This document shows positions 23,357 through 34,771 of a stretch of DNA of 64,000 nucleotides, one piece after another. Every line of letters starts with the position of its first letter. Position 1 is the stretch's first letter. A model generated the notes under the pieces. That model saw only the letters and a program-made list of their open reading frames with translations, did no database searches and was not told where the DNA came from. The position numbers and the translations under genes were made by a program. Where the stretch lies: positions 46,563,335 to 46,627,334 of the forward strand of contig NC_134018.1 of the NCBI RefSeq assembly GCF_040712315.1, written 5' to 3'. This DNA is from Castanea sativa. Lineage: Eukaryota > Streptophyta > Magnoliopsida > Fagales > Fagaceae.

Positions 23357-24574
23357 ATGGAAACAACGGCATCGTATTGGTGTTACCGGTGCAGCCGGTT
23401 CGTTAGAGTTTCGGGTCAGGATGCTTCGGTAACGTGCCCCGAGTGCGAAACCGGGTTTGTGGAGGCAATGGAAGAGGAGCCGCCCCGGACTGTCCACGTG
23501 GACTCCAGGCGTAGGAGAATCCCTGCGGCCGCGATGTACATGATCGGCACCCCACACCCCCACCACCACCACCATCACCATCACCACGGCAGCAACAATA
23601 GCAGCCAAAGCAACAGCTCTGGCCCGACGCTCCGCCGGCTGAGGAGAACCGGGCCGGACCGGTCTCCTTTCAACCCGGTTATCGTTCTCCGCGGCGGGCC
23701 CTCTGATGGCAGAGAGGCGCGTGGGTTCGAGCTGTTTTACGACGACGGAAGCGGGTCGGGTCTTAGGCCGTTGCCGACGAGCATGTCGGATTTTCTGTTG
23801 GGGTCCGGGTTCGATCGGCTTTTGGAGCAACTGTCGCAGATCGAATTGAACGGCGTCGTCGCGAGGTACGAGAACCCGCCGGCTTCGAAGTCGGCGATCG
23901 AGTCGATGCCCACGATCGAAATCGACGAGACCCAGGTAGAGTCTCACTGCGCTGTTTGTAAAGAGCAATTCGAATTCGGATCCGAAGCTCGAGAAATGCC
24001 GTGTAAGCATATATACCACTCTGATTGTATACTCCCTTGGCTTTTGATTCGGAATTCTTGCCCAGTTTGTCGCCACGAGCTTCCCACTGATACCGAAACC
24101 GTAGCGGCGGCTGCGCCGGTGGAGTCTACGACGACGGCGGCGGCGGCTCAGAATGGGTCTGAGAATGTTGGGTTGACGATTTGGAGGCTTCCCGGAGGTG
24201 GGTTTGCGGTGGGGAGGTTTTCTGGGCCGAGAGGGAGAATTGAGGAGCGAGAGCTTCCGGTGGTGTATACGGAAATGGATGGTGGGTTTAACAATGGCGC
24301 TGCGGTGAGGCGGATTGCGTGGTCGATGAGAGCGGGTGGAGGAGGAGGAGGAGGAGTAGGAGGAGGAGGAGGAGGGCGAGAGAATGGTGGGTTTGGCCGT
24401 ACGGTCAGGAATTTGTTGTCCTGTTTTCGGGGCTCGAATTCGAATTCGGGTTCAGGTTCGGGGTCTAATTCAGATGCCAGAACGACAAGGAGGAGGAGAT
24501 CAGTATCGGCCGGGAGGTCGAGGAGGCGGAGGACTTGGTCTATGGATGCTAGTAATGGAGCTAGAGAATGGTGA
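23357..24574 (+). CDS. RDUF1: RING-H2 E3 ubiquitin ligase with zinc-ribbon and DUF1117 (RDUF1/2 type)
   Basis: This single-exon gene encodes 405 aa, a length close to Arabidopsis RDUF1/RDUF2. The protein should transfer ubiquitin from an E2 enzyme to substrates; RDUF1/2 act positively in ABA-dependent drought response. Domains in order: an N-terminal zinc-ribbon with CxxC pairs C9/C12 and C27/C30 (YWCYRC, CPEC); a His run at about 69-78; the RING-H2 at 198-238 with ligands C198, C201, C216, H218, H221, C224, C235, C238 and W228 before the last pair; DUF1117 at about 269-325 (GLTIWRLPGGGFAVGRF, ELPVVYTEMDGGFN); a Gly run at about 327-340; and a Ser/Arg-rich basic tail. The start at 23357 is the first ATG of the frame and places the zinc-ribbon at the N-terminus as in the family. 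No lesion. The minus-strand open frame over the same stretch is a GC-rich shadow. Confidence 0.95.
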   Translation: METTASYWCYRCSRFVRVSGQDASVTCPECETGFVEAMEEEPPRTVHVDSRRRRIPAAAMYMIGTPHPHHHHHHHHHGSNNSSQSNSSGPTLRRLRRTGPDRSPFNPVIVLRGGPSDGREARGFELFYDDGSGSGLRPLPTSMSDFLLGSGFDRLLEQLSQIELNGVVARYENPPASKSAIESMPTIEIDETQVESHCAVCKEQFEFGSEAREMPCKHIYHSDCILPWLLIRNSCPVCRHELPTDTETVAAAAPVESTTTAAAAQNGSENVGLTIWRLPGGGFAVGRFSGPRGRIEERELPVVYTEMDGGFNNGAAVRRIAWSMRAGGGGGGGVGGGGGGRENGGFGRTVRNLLSCFRGSNSNSGSGSGSNSDARTTRRRRSVSAGRSRRRRTWSMDASNGAREW

Positions 24575-25802
24575 AATTGGCTAAATTTGCTAAAAAGGAG
24601 TCTTTAACTTTGGCTCTTCCTGGGTCGGTTCCAATGTAAATATAGAGATGGGTATTCCAATTCAGAGCTTATAGAAAAAATTGTGGGAAATTGTCAAATT
24701 GCTATTGTTAATAAGTTGAAGATTGTTGTATGCATAAAAAGAAGAAAGAGCTGGAGCAAACAGAAGAGGAGAAAAAGAAGGTACCTGACTTTTTGTGTAC
24801 CAATGCTGCTGTGCCTCTTTGCAGGGTTTGATGAAATTGAATTAGAGTATCTGCAGCAATTGTATTCTTTTCTAGTTTTTTGTGACTCTTATTGTTCATT
24901 AATTTTGTTTTTGTAGTTAGCTTCAGTTTGTTATTTAATTTTCCATCTTTCTGTCATTATTCTTCGATATAAATATTGTTAAGGTGATATTTAGCTCATG
25001 AAGCATGTTGCATTACCTTTCTTTTGAGATTTGTTTCCTTCTGAAAAGGTATAAACATTCGATTTTAATGTATGTTGTATAGATTTGTTGGCCAAAGAAT
25101 TGGCGTTTTCAATATATATTGATATATAACACAAGTTATGCAATTGCCAATGAGTTGTGATTTCCTTCCGTTTTAAGAACAAGGTGGAGAAATGAGACCC
25201 AATTAGGGCGTGTGTAATTACCAATAAAGGAAGTTCAGGTCCGTACTTGTTCGGCAATGCTATCAAGGCTGAGGCTATATCCACAGCTTAAGATGTTTTT
25301 GTCTAATGGAAAGCAGCGTGGGGAAGATACTCGCTTTTGATAATCTCATTAAGAAAGGATAGATGCTAGTAGGTTGGTGGTGTATTTGCTGCTGTAGTGG
25401 GGAGATGGTGGGGCATTTTTTTATTACATGTTAGTGTCCTGTTCAAGTTGTGGAGCTTCATTTTTTGATCTTTTGGGTTTTATTGGGTGCTTTCGGCAAA
25501 GGTAATTGACCTTTTGTTTGGTTGGTGAAATTGAGTAGGCAAGCATTCTTCAGATATTTGGAACATTGTTCCAGTTCCATTATGTTTGATGTGCACATTG
25601 TCGCGGGAATGAAATCCTTGCACATTTGAGGATATGGAAAATTCAGGGATACAATTGATTGCATTATTTAATAGTTGTTTGATTGCTATAACCCATTGAT
25701 AATTTGTGTACCAATGCCACAGTGCCTTTGCAATGAATGAATTAGAGTAGATGCAAGGCAATGCCACAGTGTTTTGATTAGTACTTAGCTTCAGTTTGTG
25801 TC

Positions 25803-25818
25803 CCCCCCCCCCCCCCCC
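25803..25818. repeat. Poly-C run
   Basis: A homopolymer of C just before AAAATAACC, with the flanking words CTTCAGTTTGTG and CTTCAGTTTGTT repeated on each side. The length of such a run is easily miscounted in sequencing. Confidence 0.8.
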
Positions 25819-26295
25819 AAAATAACCAGCTTCAGTTTGTTTTTTCCATCTTTCTATCATTATTTCTCCAATAGTTTTATTATTAAATTGGTATATATCT
25901 CATGAAGCATGTTGCATTACCTTTCTATTGAGATATGTTTCTTTCTAATAACTTTTGATTTTATGCATGTTGTATAGACCTGTTGTTGGCAGAGTAATTG
26001 ATATCAGTCTACATTGAATTGTGAATATATTACGATTGGTAATCTATATTTGGCTACTAGTAAAGCTTCTGTCTTGGATAGTTTTTCACTTGACTCAACT
26101 TGGCAAAACTTGTTGCCAGATTCATGTCTGTAATTGCCAATGAGAGAATGACATTGTGAGTCCAAGATCCACTTGGTGCAGGTTTAGTAATCTATGTTTA
26201 AAGAGTTTGGGTTCAGTGTCCTGTGAATGCATAATTGCTAGTGTTATGAAGTTAACCAAATAAAGACTGTATATATGCGTAAAAGAACAAAGAGC

Positions 26296-26296
<1 letters not shown>

Positions 26297-26348
<52 letters not shown>
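26297..26348. repeat. Microsatellite (AG)n
   Basis: Long uninterrupted AG run inside the third 3'-flank copy. The paralogous copy at about 47510-47535 has a shorter AG run at the same place. Confidence 0.9.
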
Positions 26349-26351
<3 letters not shown>

Positions 26352-26770
26352 AGAGGTTATTTTTGGGCAGAAAGATGATACATAACTTTGAGTACTAGTG
26401 TACCATAGATAAGAGTGATTATCTGCAATCTTATTGTTTTAGTTTTTAAAGCTTTTATTTTTAATTAGCTTCAGTTTGTTGTCTTCAAACTTACATTCGT
26501 CATTATTTCGTCAAAATATTTATTATTAATTAAGTGATATTTACCTCATGAATTATGTTGCACCACCGATTTCTGAGATTTGGTTCTCTGAAAATGTATG
26601 ATTTTGATTTCATTCATTGACACTATTGGGTAAAGTAATTGATACTGCGGATATAGAATAATTTTCTTATGTGAATACTGTGTATAATCTTCACTCAACT
26701 AGTCATTCTGTCATGAATGGTTGCCTGTACTCGTTTGACAAAAGTTTTGAGGGTGAGGCTATTTCCACAG

Positions 26771-27519
26771 CTTAATAATTGTGGAAAAAATAATTGAAGA
26801 AATTCCTTTACGACCGAAAGAGATGGTATTGAAATGTGACCTTGTTGGACAACATTGCCGGAAGCTTCATTGTATGTGCCGCTATCAGGTTGAGTGAGGT
26901 GTCGGGATGATTTTTTTAAGGAGAAAAATAATCAAGTTCAACACCATGCGGGAAAAAGACATAAATACAAATAATTGTAGTTTGACAGGGTAAAACTTTG
27001 TCATGATTCGGGCAATTGAGAGTTGGGAGAGAAAAAGTTAGTTTTAGAGAGATTTTTAAGGTTTCAACGAATGGATGCACAAGATGAATTGGAGATTTTT
27101 GTAGGGATTTTTAAGGTTTCAATCATTACTCAATTATGCCAAAGTAGCATAGATGATTGTGGTAGCCTTAGTTCGTCTATGATGTTTACATTTTTGTAGC
27201 TATTTTTTTCGTTTCAATAGCAGACCAAGTACATTAAATCCACCAGTTTGCATAAAAATCTAATATACAAAAGAGGGGGGATATCATTTTTACCAAATTT
27301 TATTATTAAAAAAATGTATAAACTAATGTGATAAAGAATGTAATCTATGTCATATCAGCAATGTAATATATGAATCTCTCAATTTTTTTTTCTTGTTTTT
27401 GTAAAATTTGTATTATGCTTAACATATGGACCAAAAGCATTTGAGAATCAACTTGCAACCATGAGGGGCTTCTAGAGACTAGAGCATCTCGTTTCATATG
27501 TGAAAGCAGCGTCAATTTC
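26771..27519. other. Intergenic, no gene seen
   Basis: AT-rich stretch with a repeated GATTTTTAAGGTTTCAA motif (about 27051 and 27106). No reading frame of interest. Confidence 0.5.
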
Positions 27520-28501
27520 TTCTTGTGTGCCTATTGGAATATGCGATGAAATCAAAGGCAGAGGCATATAAGAGGCCGGTTGAACTCATTCATGAAAGTC
27601 TTATCTATGAAATCAACAGGATTTGAATCATAGTACATGTCATGTGAGTGTGACATGATTAGAGCCCAGCCGAAGTTTTTGAAATTTGAACTTTGAACTT
27701 TGAATGTATAGCTTTCCTTAATTGGTGGATGTATTGGTTCGATCAGTCCTTTTCCTCCCAACTAGGAACCTGTTTCTCCTCTCTCCAAATGGACTTCTTT
27801 ATGTAGTCTGATATATATGCCCAAGGGCCATGGCCTTTTTTTTTTTTTTTTATACAAGTTGGGTGGAAGATATATGGAGGGCTATCTGAATTGACATATA
27901 AAACTCCGTCTACATAAAGCCCATTATTGGGTGTAAAACTTTATTCTTCTTTTCTTGGGTTGAATGGGTGCAATACTATTTCAATAAAGTGAAGTGAGAA
28001 TATCTATATTTTATATGAAAAATGACAGTTCAATAAAATGAAGTGAGAATGTCTATATTTTATATGAAAAAGGACAGTTGAGCTACTTGTGTTTAACAAA
28101 ATGATATTGTAAGGGTTAAAACAGCAGGAGTAGAGGTTTCCTTTCAGGTTTGTTTGTTGTGTACAAATAGATTTACGCTTTTATCCTTGAAAAATTTTAA
28201 TCTGAAGAGTGAAAAAGTATGAGGTAGTTTCGTCATTTGGCTTTATCTTTCTTTATCTTATCTCTTTGTTTGATGTGTTTGACAGCCAAGTACTCTACTG
28301 ATAGACACAAACCCAGGACACAACACAGTAAGGGAGAGAAACAGAGAGAGATTAGAACAAAGAAAAACAAAAAAAGAGTCAGCCATGAGTTAATTGCTTC
28401 CATCACAAGAGAGAGAAAGAGAGGAAAGAAAGAAAAGAAGGTTGGAGAGAAAGAAAGATGGAGATTTTGTTTTGGTTTAGCTTGTTCATGAACATTGTTA
28501 T
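27520..28501. repeat. Duplicated block A, left part (interrupted copy)
   Basis: This stretch matches 43163-44115 almost throughout, starting at the shared GTGTGCCTRTTGGAATATGC. It includes an open frame on - at about 27552-27761 whose peptide (MSHSHDMYYDSNPVDFID and onward) is conserved in the other copy, but I do not recognise it. Copy A alone carries an imperfect tandem duplication of about 50 bp at 27980-28075 (AATAAAGTGAAGTGAGAAT units). The block is broken at 28501 by a retroelement relic and resumes at 32889. Confidence 0.8.
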
Positions 28502-29175
28502 TGATGATGCAGAAATCGTCAATAAGTAAGTTCGTTCAGATGAATCAGCGCTGGCTCGTCCAAGCTCCTGCAAGGTTTAGAACAAGGTCCTCTCAAGGTG
28601 GTCACAGGTGTGGTTCCGGTCACGGAGTCTCCGATGGCAAAGTCAGTGAATGGATTTTAAATAACAGAGAGAACTTAGTAGTGAGAGCGAGAATGAGTAG
28701 AGTGTATGTACCTTCTTTGAGATTCTCTAGGTCTATATATAATGGCTTTCTTGAGTAGCCGTTGCTCTCCTTAAATGGTGGTTTAAGGAGAGCTTAGGTA
28801 ACGTCTTCGGTCTTCAATTTGGCCTTTATTAGGGCCCCAACGATCTTCTTTCAGATGTGTAACCATTGAGGTATTAAATGGCAGCTTTCATGACGCTGTC
28901 CTTAGCTAGGCTAGCTTTCCAAGACGAGGGTAATTACTTCGTCCATCAATGGCTCCCCTATTTTGAGATCGTCCTTGCGTGTGATGACGATCTCGAGAAT
29001 ATGAAAGGTCTTTTTGCCCGGATGAGACTCTTGGTATTCTTGTCGTGTTTGCATTTAAGGCGGAGTGGTGGTGTTATACGTGCCATGGCCACGTGGCACA
29101 CTTTGAATGGGGGATATTAGTGCTCTATTCGAGGGACTTTTGGGTTTCCTTTCGTTTTTCAGTTTTCCGAGCCCA
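28502..29175 (-). repeat. Probable 3' LTR of the truncated Tat-like element
   Basis: On - this segment would start TGGGCTCGG (29175 downward) and end GCATCATCA (28502), giving TG...CA ends and a length of about 674 bp. A TATATATA stretch lies near 28735. Beyond 29175 on + there is a long pyrimidine tract (about 29185-29230), which is a purine tract on - in the position of a polypurine primer. The inner boundary is approximate because no second LTR is present for comparison. Confidence 0.5.
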
Positions 29176-29632
29176 ACCTTTTAAGTCGCTTTGCTTCTTT
29201 TCTTCTTCTTTACTTTTTCTCTCTCTTTGCACCATTATTGCTCTGTGTGTTTCCTTCTTCGAGCTCTTTGATCTTCACCACCTTTTTCCTTTTTGGGACT
29301 AGTCTTTTGAGGTACGGTTCTTTTCCCTTGCCTTTTATTCTTTGTAGCGAAAATTGCTTGTCTTTCCTTTTTCGTTTTAGGATATGAATTCCGCCTCTTT
29401 TTCCTTTTTTAGTTCCATGGTTGAGAGCTTTGAGGTTAGGCAACTTTGTCCCTCGATCTCGTTTCTCTTTGTGCGTTTATGGGCATCCTTAGGTTTTTTC
29501 CATACCCATTGTCCCTCAATCGAAGGGTTCGTGTCTGGGGGCAACGATTTAGGTTTTGTGTTGGCCGACTTGCTCCCTTTACTACGTCAATCTGTGAATT
29601 GGTTCGAGGAGTTAGTGGGTGAATGAGGGGTT

Positions 29633-31642
29633 ATGTCAGAGGTGAGGTCTAGTGAACTAGAGACTGGGTTGTCGTCTATCGACGACCCTATTGAGGCGAA
29701 GGTGGATATCGTTGCTTCTGGTCGAAGGGAGGTCAGGGCTTTTCCATGCACTTAGTGAGGAATGCGCTCTAGACACTAATACTCTTTTCAAGTTCAGGGA
29801 TAGGCTCCAATTTCCTGAGGGGGTTAGGATTCGTCTTCCTCATGAAGGGCAAAGAGCTTGTCATTTCTCGCCTGGGGAAGTTTGCTTTAATGAGGCAGCT
29901 TTCTAGTGTGGCCTTAGGTTTCCCATCCATCCCTTTATCATTAAGATCTTGAATCATTTTAACATTGCTCTTGGGCAACTTATGCCAAACTCGTGGAGGA
30001 TAGTGGTCAGCTGTATGGAGATCTAGATGATCGTCATTGTGGGGGACATGATCAAGCTGAACGAAATTATTCACTTGTATCGTCTGAAGGAGTCAAAGGA
30101 GTATGGGTATTACAAACTCGTGCCTTGGGTCAAGAAGGCTAGGATTGTTACTTCCCTCGTCCTTCCGATATTGGAAGTCAAGGTTCTTTTTTGTATCTGG
30201 GGATGGATGAAAGACCTTTCCTAATGATTTTTGGGGTGAAGTTCCTAGGTTGCTTCATCATTGGAGGGCCTCGAGTCTAGGTGCGCCATCCTTCTGATTA
30301 TCCTTTTTCTAGTTCCTTGGCTTCTTTTTTATTTCGTTACTGATTTTTTTTCTTCTTCTGATTATGTGTTTTTCAGTTAAGAAGCGCCCCAATCTCAAGA
30401 GTAGATACAAAGCTTACGTCCAGGTTGCTACCGAATACGCAAAGATAATAGACGATTTTGACAACCTTGTGGACCCGAGAACTTTGGTTCGTCACTGCCT
30501 TGGTTCGAAGCCTTCTTCTTTTGTTTTGCATGCCATCAAAATTGAAGAAAAAAGTGAGTCTTCTTTTGGCTCGTCCAGGCTACTTTTTCTTTTCCTTTCT
30601 CTTTTTTTTTTAAAAAAAACTTTTCTTCTTCGCAAAGATGATGACCAAATTCAATTAGGAGATGTACGCCAAGATAAGGGCTAGGAAGAATGAGCCCCTC
30701 TTGAGCCTAGGGAAAAAGGTGGTGCGGGTGGTTGAGAAGGGAACTTTGGTCACCCCTGTTACTGCTGTCCCTGAAACTACAAGGGCCGCTTCTCTTGCTA
30801 CTTTGGTGGAGGAAATCACTCATCATCCAAAGAGGCAATGGGTTGTGGACAAAGGTAAGGAGAAGGTGGGTTCTCGGTCGTCAAGCTTTTGAGACGACAA
30901 TAGTTTGGCCTTGATGAGGGTGCAAGATGCTTTTACTACTGAGGATCTCAAGGTGCTTTCGGGCATACCTTCCAATGAGATCGTGAGTCACCACATCCAC
31001 AAGTTGGTCCAGGTGTGGTACATATATCCCTCATCCTTTTTTTTTTCTTTTTTTGACGCACGTAGTTGAAGATTTCGTGTTTTACATAACTTCTTCTTCA
31101 AGTGCTGGGGGAGACAATTCATATTACATTTAAGTACCTGGGCCATGAGGCGAAGGCAGCATCAACGGGGTCTAAAGTGGAGGCTCTGGAAGCTGAAAAT
31201 GCTAAAATGAGGAGGGATCTCATCTCCGCTATGGACGAAGCTAACACCGTCAAGGAGAAGGCTAAGGTTCTGGCCAACGAACTAAAGGTTGAGAAGCAGC
31301 TGACCGTGGAGAAGGATGAGCAACTCCAAGCTGCGAACTAGAAAGCTAAGACCGTGGCTGCCAAAGCTATTGAAGCTTTTCAACAGACTAAGGAGTACAA
31401 CACTATGCTCTTAAGTTGGTATTACAAGGGCTTCGAATCCCTTCGGCGGTATTTTGTCAAACACCCTTTTGGAGTGGATTTTGGAGAACTTGGATTTCGA
31501 GGTGGTTGAGAAAGAGATGGAGATTGACGAGGCTTCTAGGGTTGTTGCAGTAGTTCCTGAAAAGAGTGCACTAGGGGGAATTGGACGTGGATCTGAGAGC
31601 GCCCCTCTTGATGTAGCTGGTGGTGACGAAGCTGCTGCTTAG
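29633..31642 (+). pseudogene. Degenerate antisense ORF of a Tat-like retroelement ('putative gypsy type transposon' family)
   Basis: Several frames on + join into one ancient protein. It starts near the ATG at 29633 (MSEVRSSELETGLSS), shifts frame near 29750 (LSEECALDTNTLFKFRDR), continues through FPIHPFIIKILNHFNIALGQ (about 29918-29975), LYRLKESKEYGYYKLVPWV (about 30077-30132), SRYKAYVQVATEYAKIIDDF (about 30400-30460), MYAKIRARKNEPL (30662) and a coiled-coil-like E/K/A-rich part (31130-31340), and ends PLDVAGGDEAAA at 31642. Stops lie at about 29906, 30026 and 31339 and there are at least two frameshifts. The FPIHPF...N block is the signature of the Pfam family 'putative gypsy type transposon'. 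Function is unknown; this copy cannot make a full protein. Confidence 0.65.
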
Positions 31643-31918
31643 CTCTTTCCAAGCTTATCAAAATTGCCTTCTTTTTTTTTGGGTGCCTAGTGTGTTTTTT
31701 GGGCTTTATATTTTATCTTCAAAACAATCTTCTTGCCCAGTATGTTTTTGGGCTTTAAACATTAACCGAAGACCAACCTTTTCATTGATGATATATTCAA
31801 GCTATTGTTTATTTTTCCTTACCTTTAATAGTCATTCTACCTTTTTTTTTTATTATTCATTCTTAGTCGTCGCTTCTACGTTCTTGGCGATCCACGTATG
31901 ATTTGTGCCTGCTTGGCT

Positions 31919-32245
31919 TCGTTAATGATGTACATCCATCTAAAGGATCTTATCCCTTAGCCATTTTTTTGTTTTGTGATTTACATCCATTTAAGGAATT
32001 TTATCACTTGGCTTTGTCAATGATGTACATCCGTCTAAGGAATCTTATCACTTGGCCTTTTTTTTGTGATTTACATCCATTTAAGGAATTTTGTCACTTG
32101 GCTTCGTCAGTGATGTACATCCGTTTAAGGAATATTATCACTTAGCCTTTTTTTTTATTGTGATTTACATCCATTTAAGGAATTTTATTACTTCGTTTTG
32201 TCAGTGATGTACATCCGTTTGAGGAATCTTACCACTTAGCCTTCT
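31919..32245. repeat. Minisatellite, about 80-bp unit with two half-units
   Basis: Repeats of the type TACATCCATTTAAGGAATTT-TATCACTTGGC alternate with TGATGTACATCCGTCTAAGG. Four to five units are present. They sit in the spacer between the integrase remnant and the antisense ORF. Confidence 0.8.
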
Positions 32246-32314
32246 TCTTCTTCTTTTTGTATTTGCACACAATTTGTTGGAATATTTGTTGAATATTATT
32301 TTCATTGCTTAATT

Positions 32315-32885
32315 TCAAATGAAGATGTTACTTTCATAAATACAGTGGTACTCTATTTCTATTGGTGATATATTTTCAAATGCTCGATGTTCCATGGTCG
32401 CGGTAATTTCTTTCCGTCCATTGACTCCAGGTGGTAGTTGTCTTTTCTCGAATAATGGATGACCTTGTAGGGTCCCTCCCAGGTTGGTCCAAGCTTCCCT
32501 TGGGTTGGATCCTTTGTTGCCGATGTGACTTTGCGTAGGACAAGGTCTTCTGAGCTTCACTCTCTTGTTGTAATACTCGGTCATCTTTTGTTGATACTCT
32601 GTCATCTGATGCTTCCTCTCTTACTTCGCCCAAGCAGTCCAGGTTGACTTTCAATTGATCGTCGATGCTATTTTTGTGGAAGACTTCTCTTTTCATGATG
32701 GTGACTCCAACCTCGACTGGTATTAGTGCCTTGGTACTGTAGGTAAGTTTGAACGGTGTCTCTCTTGTCGAGGTCCTTGTGGTGGTTCTGTATGCCCACA
32801 AGACATTGGGCAGTTCTTCCGGCCATGCATCTGTTGCCTCTTCCAGTTGAACTTTGATGATCTTCAACAATGTTCGATTCGTCAC
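32315..32885 (-). pseudogene. Ty3/gypsy integrase C-terminal fragment
   Basis: The first frame (32885 downward) reads TNRTLLKIIKVQLEEATDAW, then PEELPNVLWAYRTTTRTSTR and ETPFKLTYSTKALIPVEVG. This is the end of the integrase core and the start of its C-terminal region in plant gypsy elements. After VREEASD the frame is lost and resumes in another (YQQKMTEYYNKRVKLRR, from about 32600), ending in a chromatin-side linker-like GPT/GSYHLE region that is scrambled by more shifts. The polyprotein upstream of TNRTL is missing at 32888. The piece cannot be functional. Confidence 0.8.
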
Positions 32886-32888
32886 TTA

Positions 32889-33401
32889 GTTATATTTATC
32901 ATTATTTAAAGTATATTTATCTCATTTAGATGTAGTTTCTCCACGTGGGTTCATCTTGCATATGGATTATTAATTTCTTTCTCTCTAGTTTGTTTTAATT
33001 TGTTATATGTAGTCATGTTGTTTATCTTACTCATGTTATTGTTATTTTAATCTAACTTAGAAGTCAATTGTGCTAAGATATCATGACACTCACTTATAGA
33101 AGAATGAGAAGTTATGATGATAAAGATTTAGGGTTAGATTTTTAGATGATTCCTTTAGGTTTTGATACGGGTGGGCAAGTTTTGGTGATTTGAAAGGAAT
33201 TGATTGGGTTTTATGCTTTTGATTGTATTTTTTATTGTGGGTTGTTTTCATGCTTTCTTGATTGTTGGCAGGTCTAAGACCTTTGCAAGAGAGGGCTTGG
33301 TCATAGGCGATGAGGATGGTTTTGTAAAATTAGTGTTTCATTTTGTTATTTGATGTATTCAGTGTAATTTGATTGAAATGTTATATGTACTAAAAGAACT
33401 A
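32889..33401. repeat. Duplicated block A, right part
   Basis: It continues the homology with block B (44116-44636) beginning TATATTTATCATTATTTAAA and ending at AAAAGAACTA. No coding sequence is recognised. Confidence 0.85.
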
Positions 33402-34139
33402 TGTTGAAATTTATTTCATTGGCAACTCGCACCACATCAACAAATTATGGATTTTGAAAAAATCTCTTTTAAAGCCCGGAAGATCTATATTAACAACATG
33501 ACATCGAAGCCCATGGTCCAAAACCTATGGCGAGATTTACTCATCAAAGCCCATAGTTCAAGCTCATGGCACAACATCTCATTTTTGGCTCATGATCCAA
33601 TCTCATGAGTCTTATTGGGGGAATTTTGGGAGTTGTGGTTTGGAGGGCCAAAAAGTATGTTCAATAAAACTCTAGTGGTTCAAAATTGATAAAGGAAAAC
33701 ATGTTGCTTGGCATGTCTTCCCCAATTCCCTGAACTTTGACGGGTCAGTGTGTAATAGGTAGCATCTAGTAAGTCTCTCATATCACATAACACTTAATAT
33801 GATAAAACTCCTTGTGCTCTTTACATAAAAATTAATGTTCATCATATAATATAAGTTTAAAAATGCAATTATATTATTTCATAAAAATTATATTATTATT
33901 TTCATTTAAATCAATCCCAAGCACATGGCTAAATCTATATTAATATCTCATATCTAGAATTAAATGCTCTCCTTACTCTCCAAGATTTGGTCAAAACACA
34001 AAGAGACTATAATTACATCTCTAAAACTTCATCAAATATCAACTAACTAGTTTATTACTTACCAAAATTATATTGTAATAAAGCCATAAAATAAACATAC
34101 AACTTTCCAAAAGAGGAAACTTAGCCAAAAATACTAGCA

Positions 34140-34275
34140 ATAGTTCCAGCAAAAACTGCCTGAACTCCAGCAAAAGCTACAACTCCTGCAGAAGTTGCAA
34201 CAGCTCCAGCAGAAGCTGCAGTACCTCCAGCAACAACACCTCCAGCAACAACTGCAATAGCTCCAGTATCAACTT
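34140..34275. repeat. CCAGCARMAAYTGC-type minisatellite
   Basis: About nine degenerate units built on CTCCAGCA followed by ACAACTGCA or AAAGCTACA. A related CAGCAG/GCTGCTGC patch follows at about 34495-34600. In one frame it reads as Ala/Pro-rich repeats, but there is no flanking gene. Confidence 0.7.
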
Positions 34276-34771
34276 AGGTAGTTGACACATGTCTTAAAAT
34301 GACAACACTTGCCCATTAGTGGTCAATCCCAGCAACTACCTGTTATACCAAAAGAAATAAGGATCCCATAAAAGAAATCCTACCATTTTAAGCTAAGATC
34401 CTTAGCCTCCAATTGCAATACCAGAAATAGAAAGGTCCCATAAAGGTTATCTTACCATTTTCAGCCAAACCATGAATTTAATTCTATATATTTTCCTCCA
34501 GCAGAAGATGTTATTCAGATGACATCATCCAGCAGTAGCTGCTAGCTACTGCAGCAGCTACTGCTGTAGAGTTAACAACTGTAACAGCAACTCTAGCAGC
34601 ATTAAAGTTTTAGAATTTTTTCTTTTAACTAAAACTAAAAACCAACTAAGGAAATCAATTGTTTTGCCAAAAACCTTTCCTTATTTGCTAATTTTTCTCT
34701 TTAACTAATTCAAACTTAGTTACATACTTGGCTCTATATAAAGAGGACCAAGCAACAACACACCATTACAC

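Larger units (their letters stand above)
24705..26770. repeat. Three degenerate tandem copies of the RDUF 3'-flank sequence
   Basis: Units at about 24705-25300, 25690-26060 and 26262-26660 share the same order of landmarks: GCATAAAA(A)GAA, a TGTGTACCAATGC or GTGTACCATAG segment, TTAGCTTCAGTTTGTT, CATGAAGCATGTTGCATTAC and a GATTTG-TTTC-TTCTGA stretch. The first unit directly follows the stop codon of the RING gene and probably contains its 3' UTR. A further copy lies at 46912-47640. No coding potential is conserved between copies. Confidence 0.7.
28502..32888 (-). mobile_element. Truncated Ty3/gypsy retrotransposon (Tat-like) with antisense ORF
   Basis: It interrupts duplicated block A and is flanked by GTTAT on both sides (28497-28501, 32889-32893). 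The second copy of the block has a single GCTAT at this place. Read on -, the order is an integrase C-terminal piece (32885 to 32315), a repeat-rich spacer, a long ORF on the opposite strand (+ 29633-31642), and a 3' LTR (29175 to 28502). An antisense ORF between pol and the 3' LTR is known from Tat-lineage elements. The 5' LTR, gag, protease, reverse transcriptase and RNase H are absent. The right edge falls inside integrase coding sequence and not at an LTR, so an intact five-base duplication there is unexpected. Confidence 0.75.

Noticed and set aside
23318..24076. 252-codon open frame on - over the RING gene
   Set aside because: Low-complexity Arg/Val-rich translation opposite a GC-rich real exon; the + frame has all RING and zinc-ribbon ligands.
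25480..25860. 126-codon open frame on - in the 3'-flank repeats
   Set aside because: Frame is not conserved between the repeat copies.
34140..34275. CRISPR-like spaced repeats
   Set aside because: Degenerate minisatellite in a plant genome, no unique spacers of constant length.
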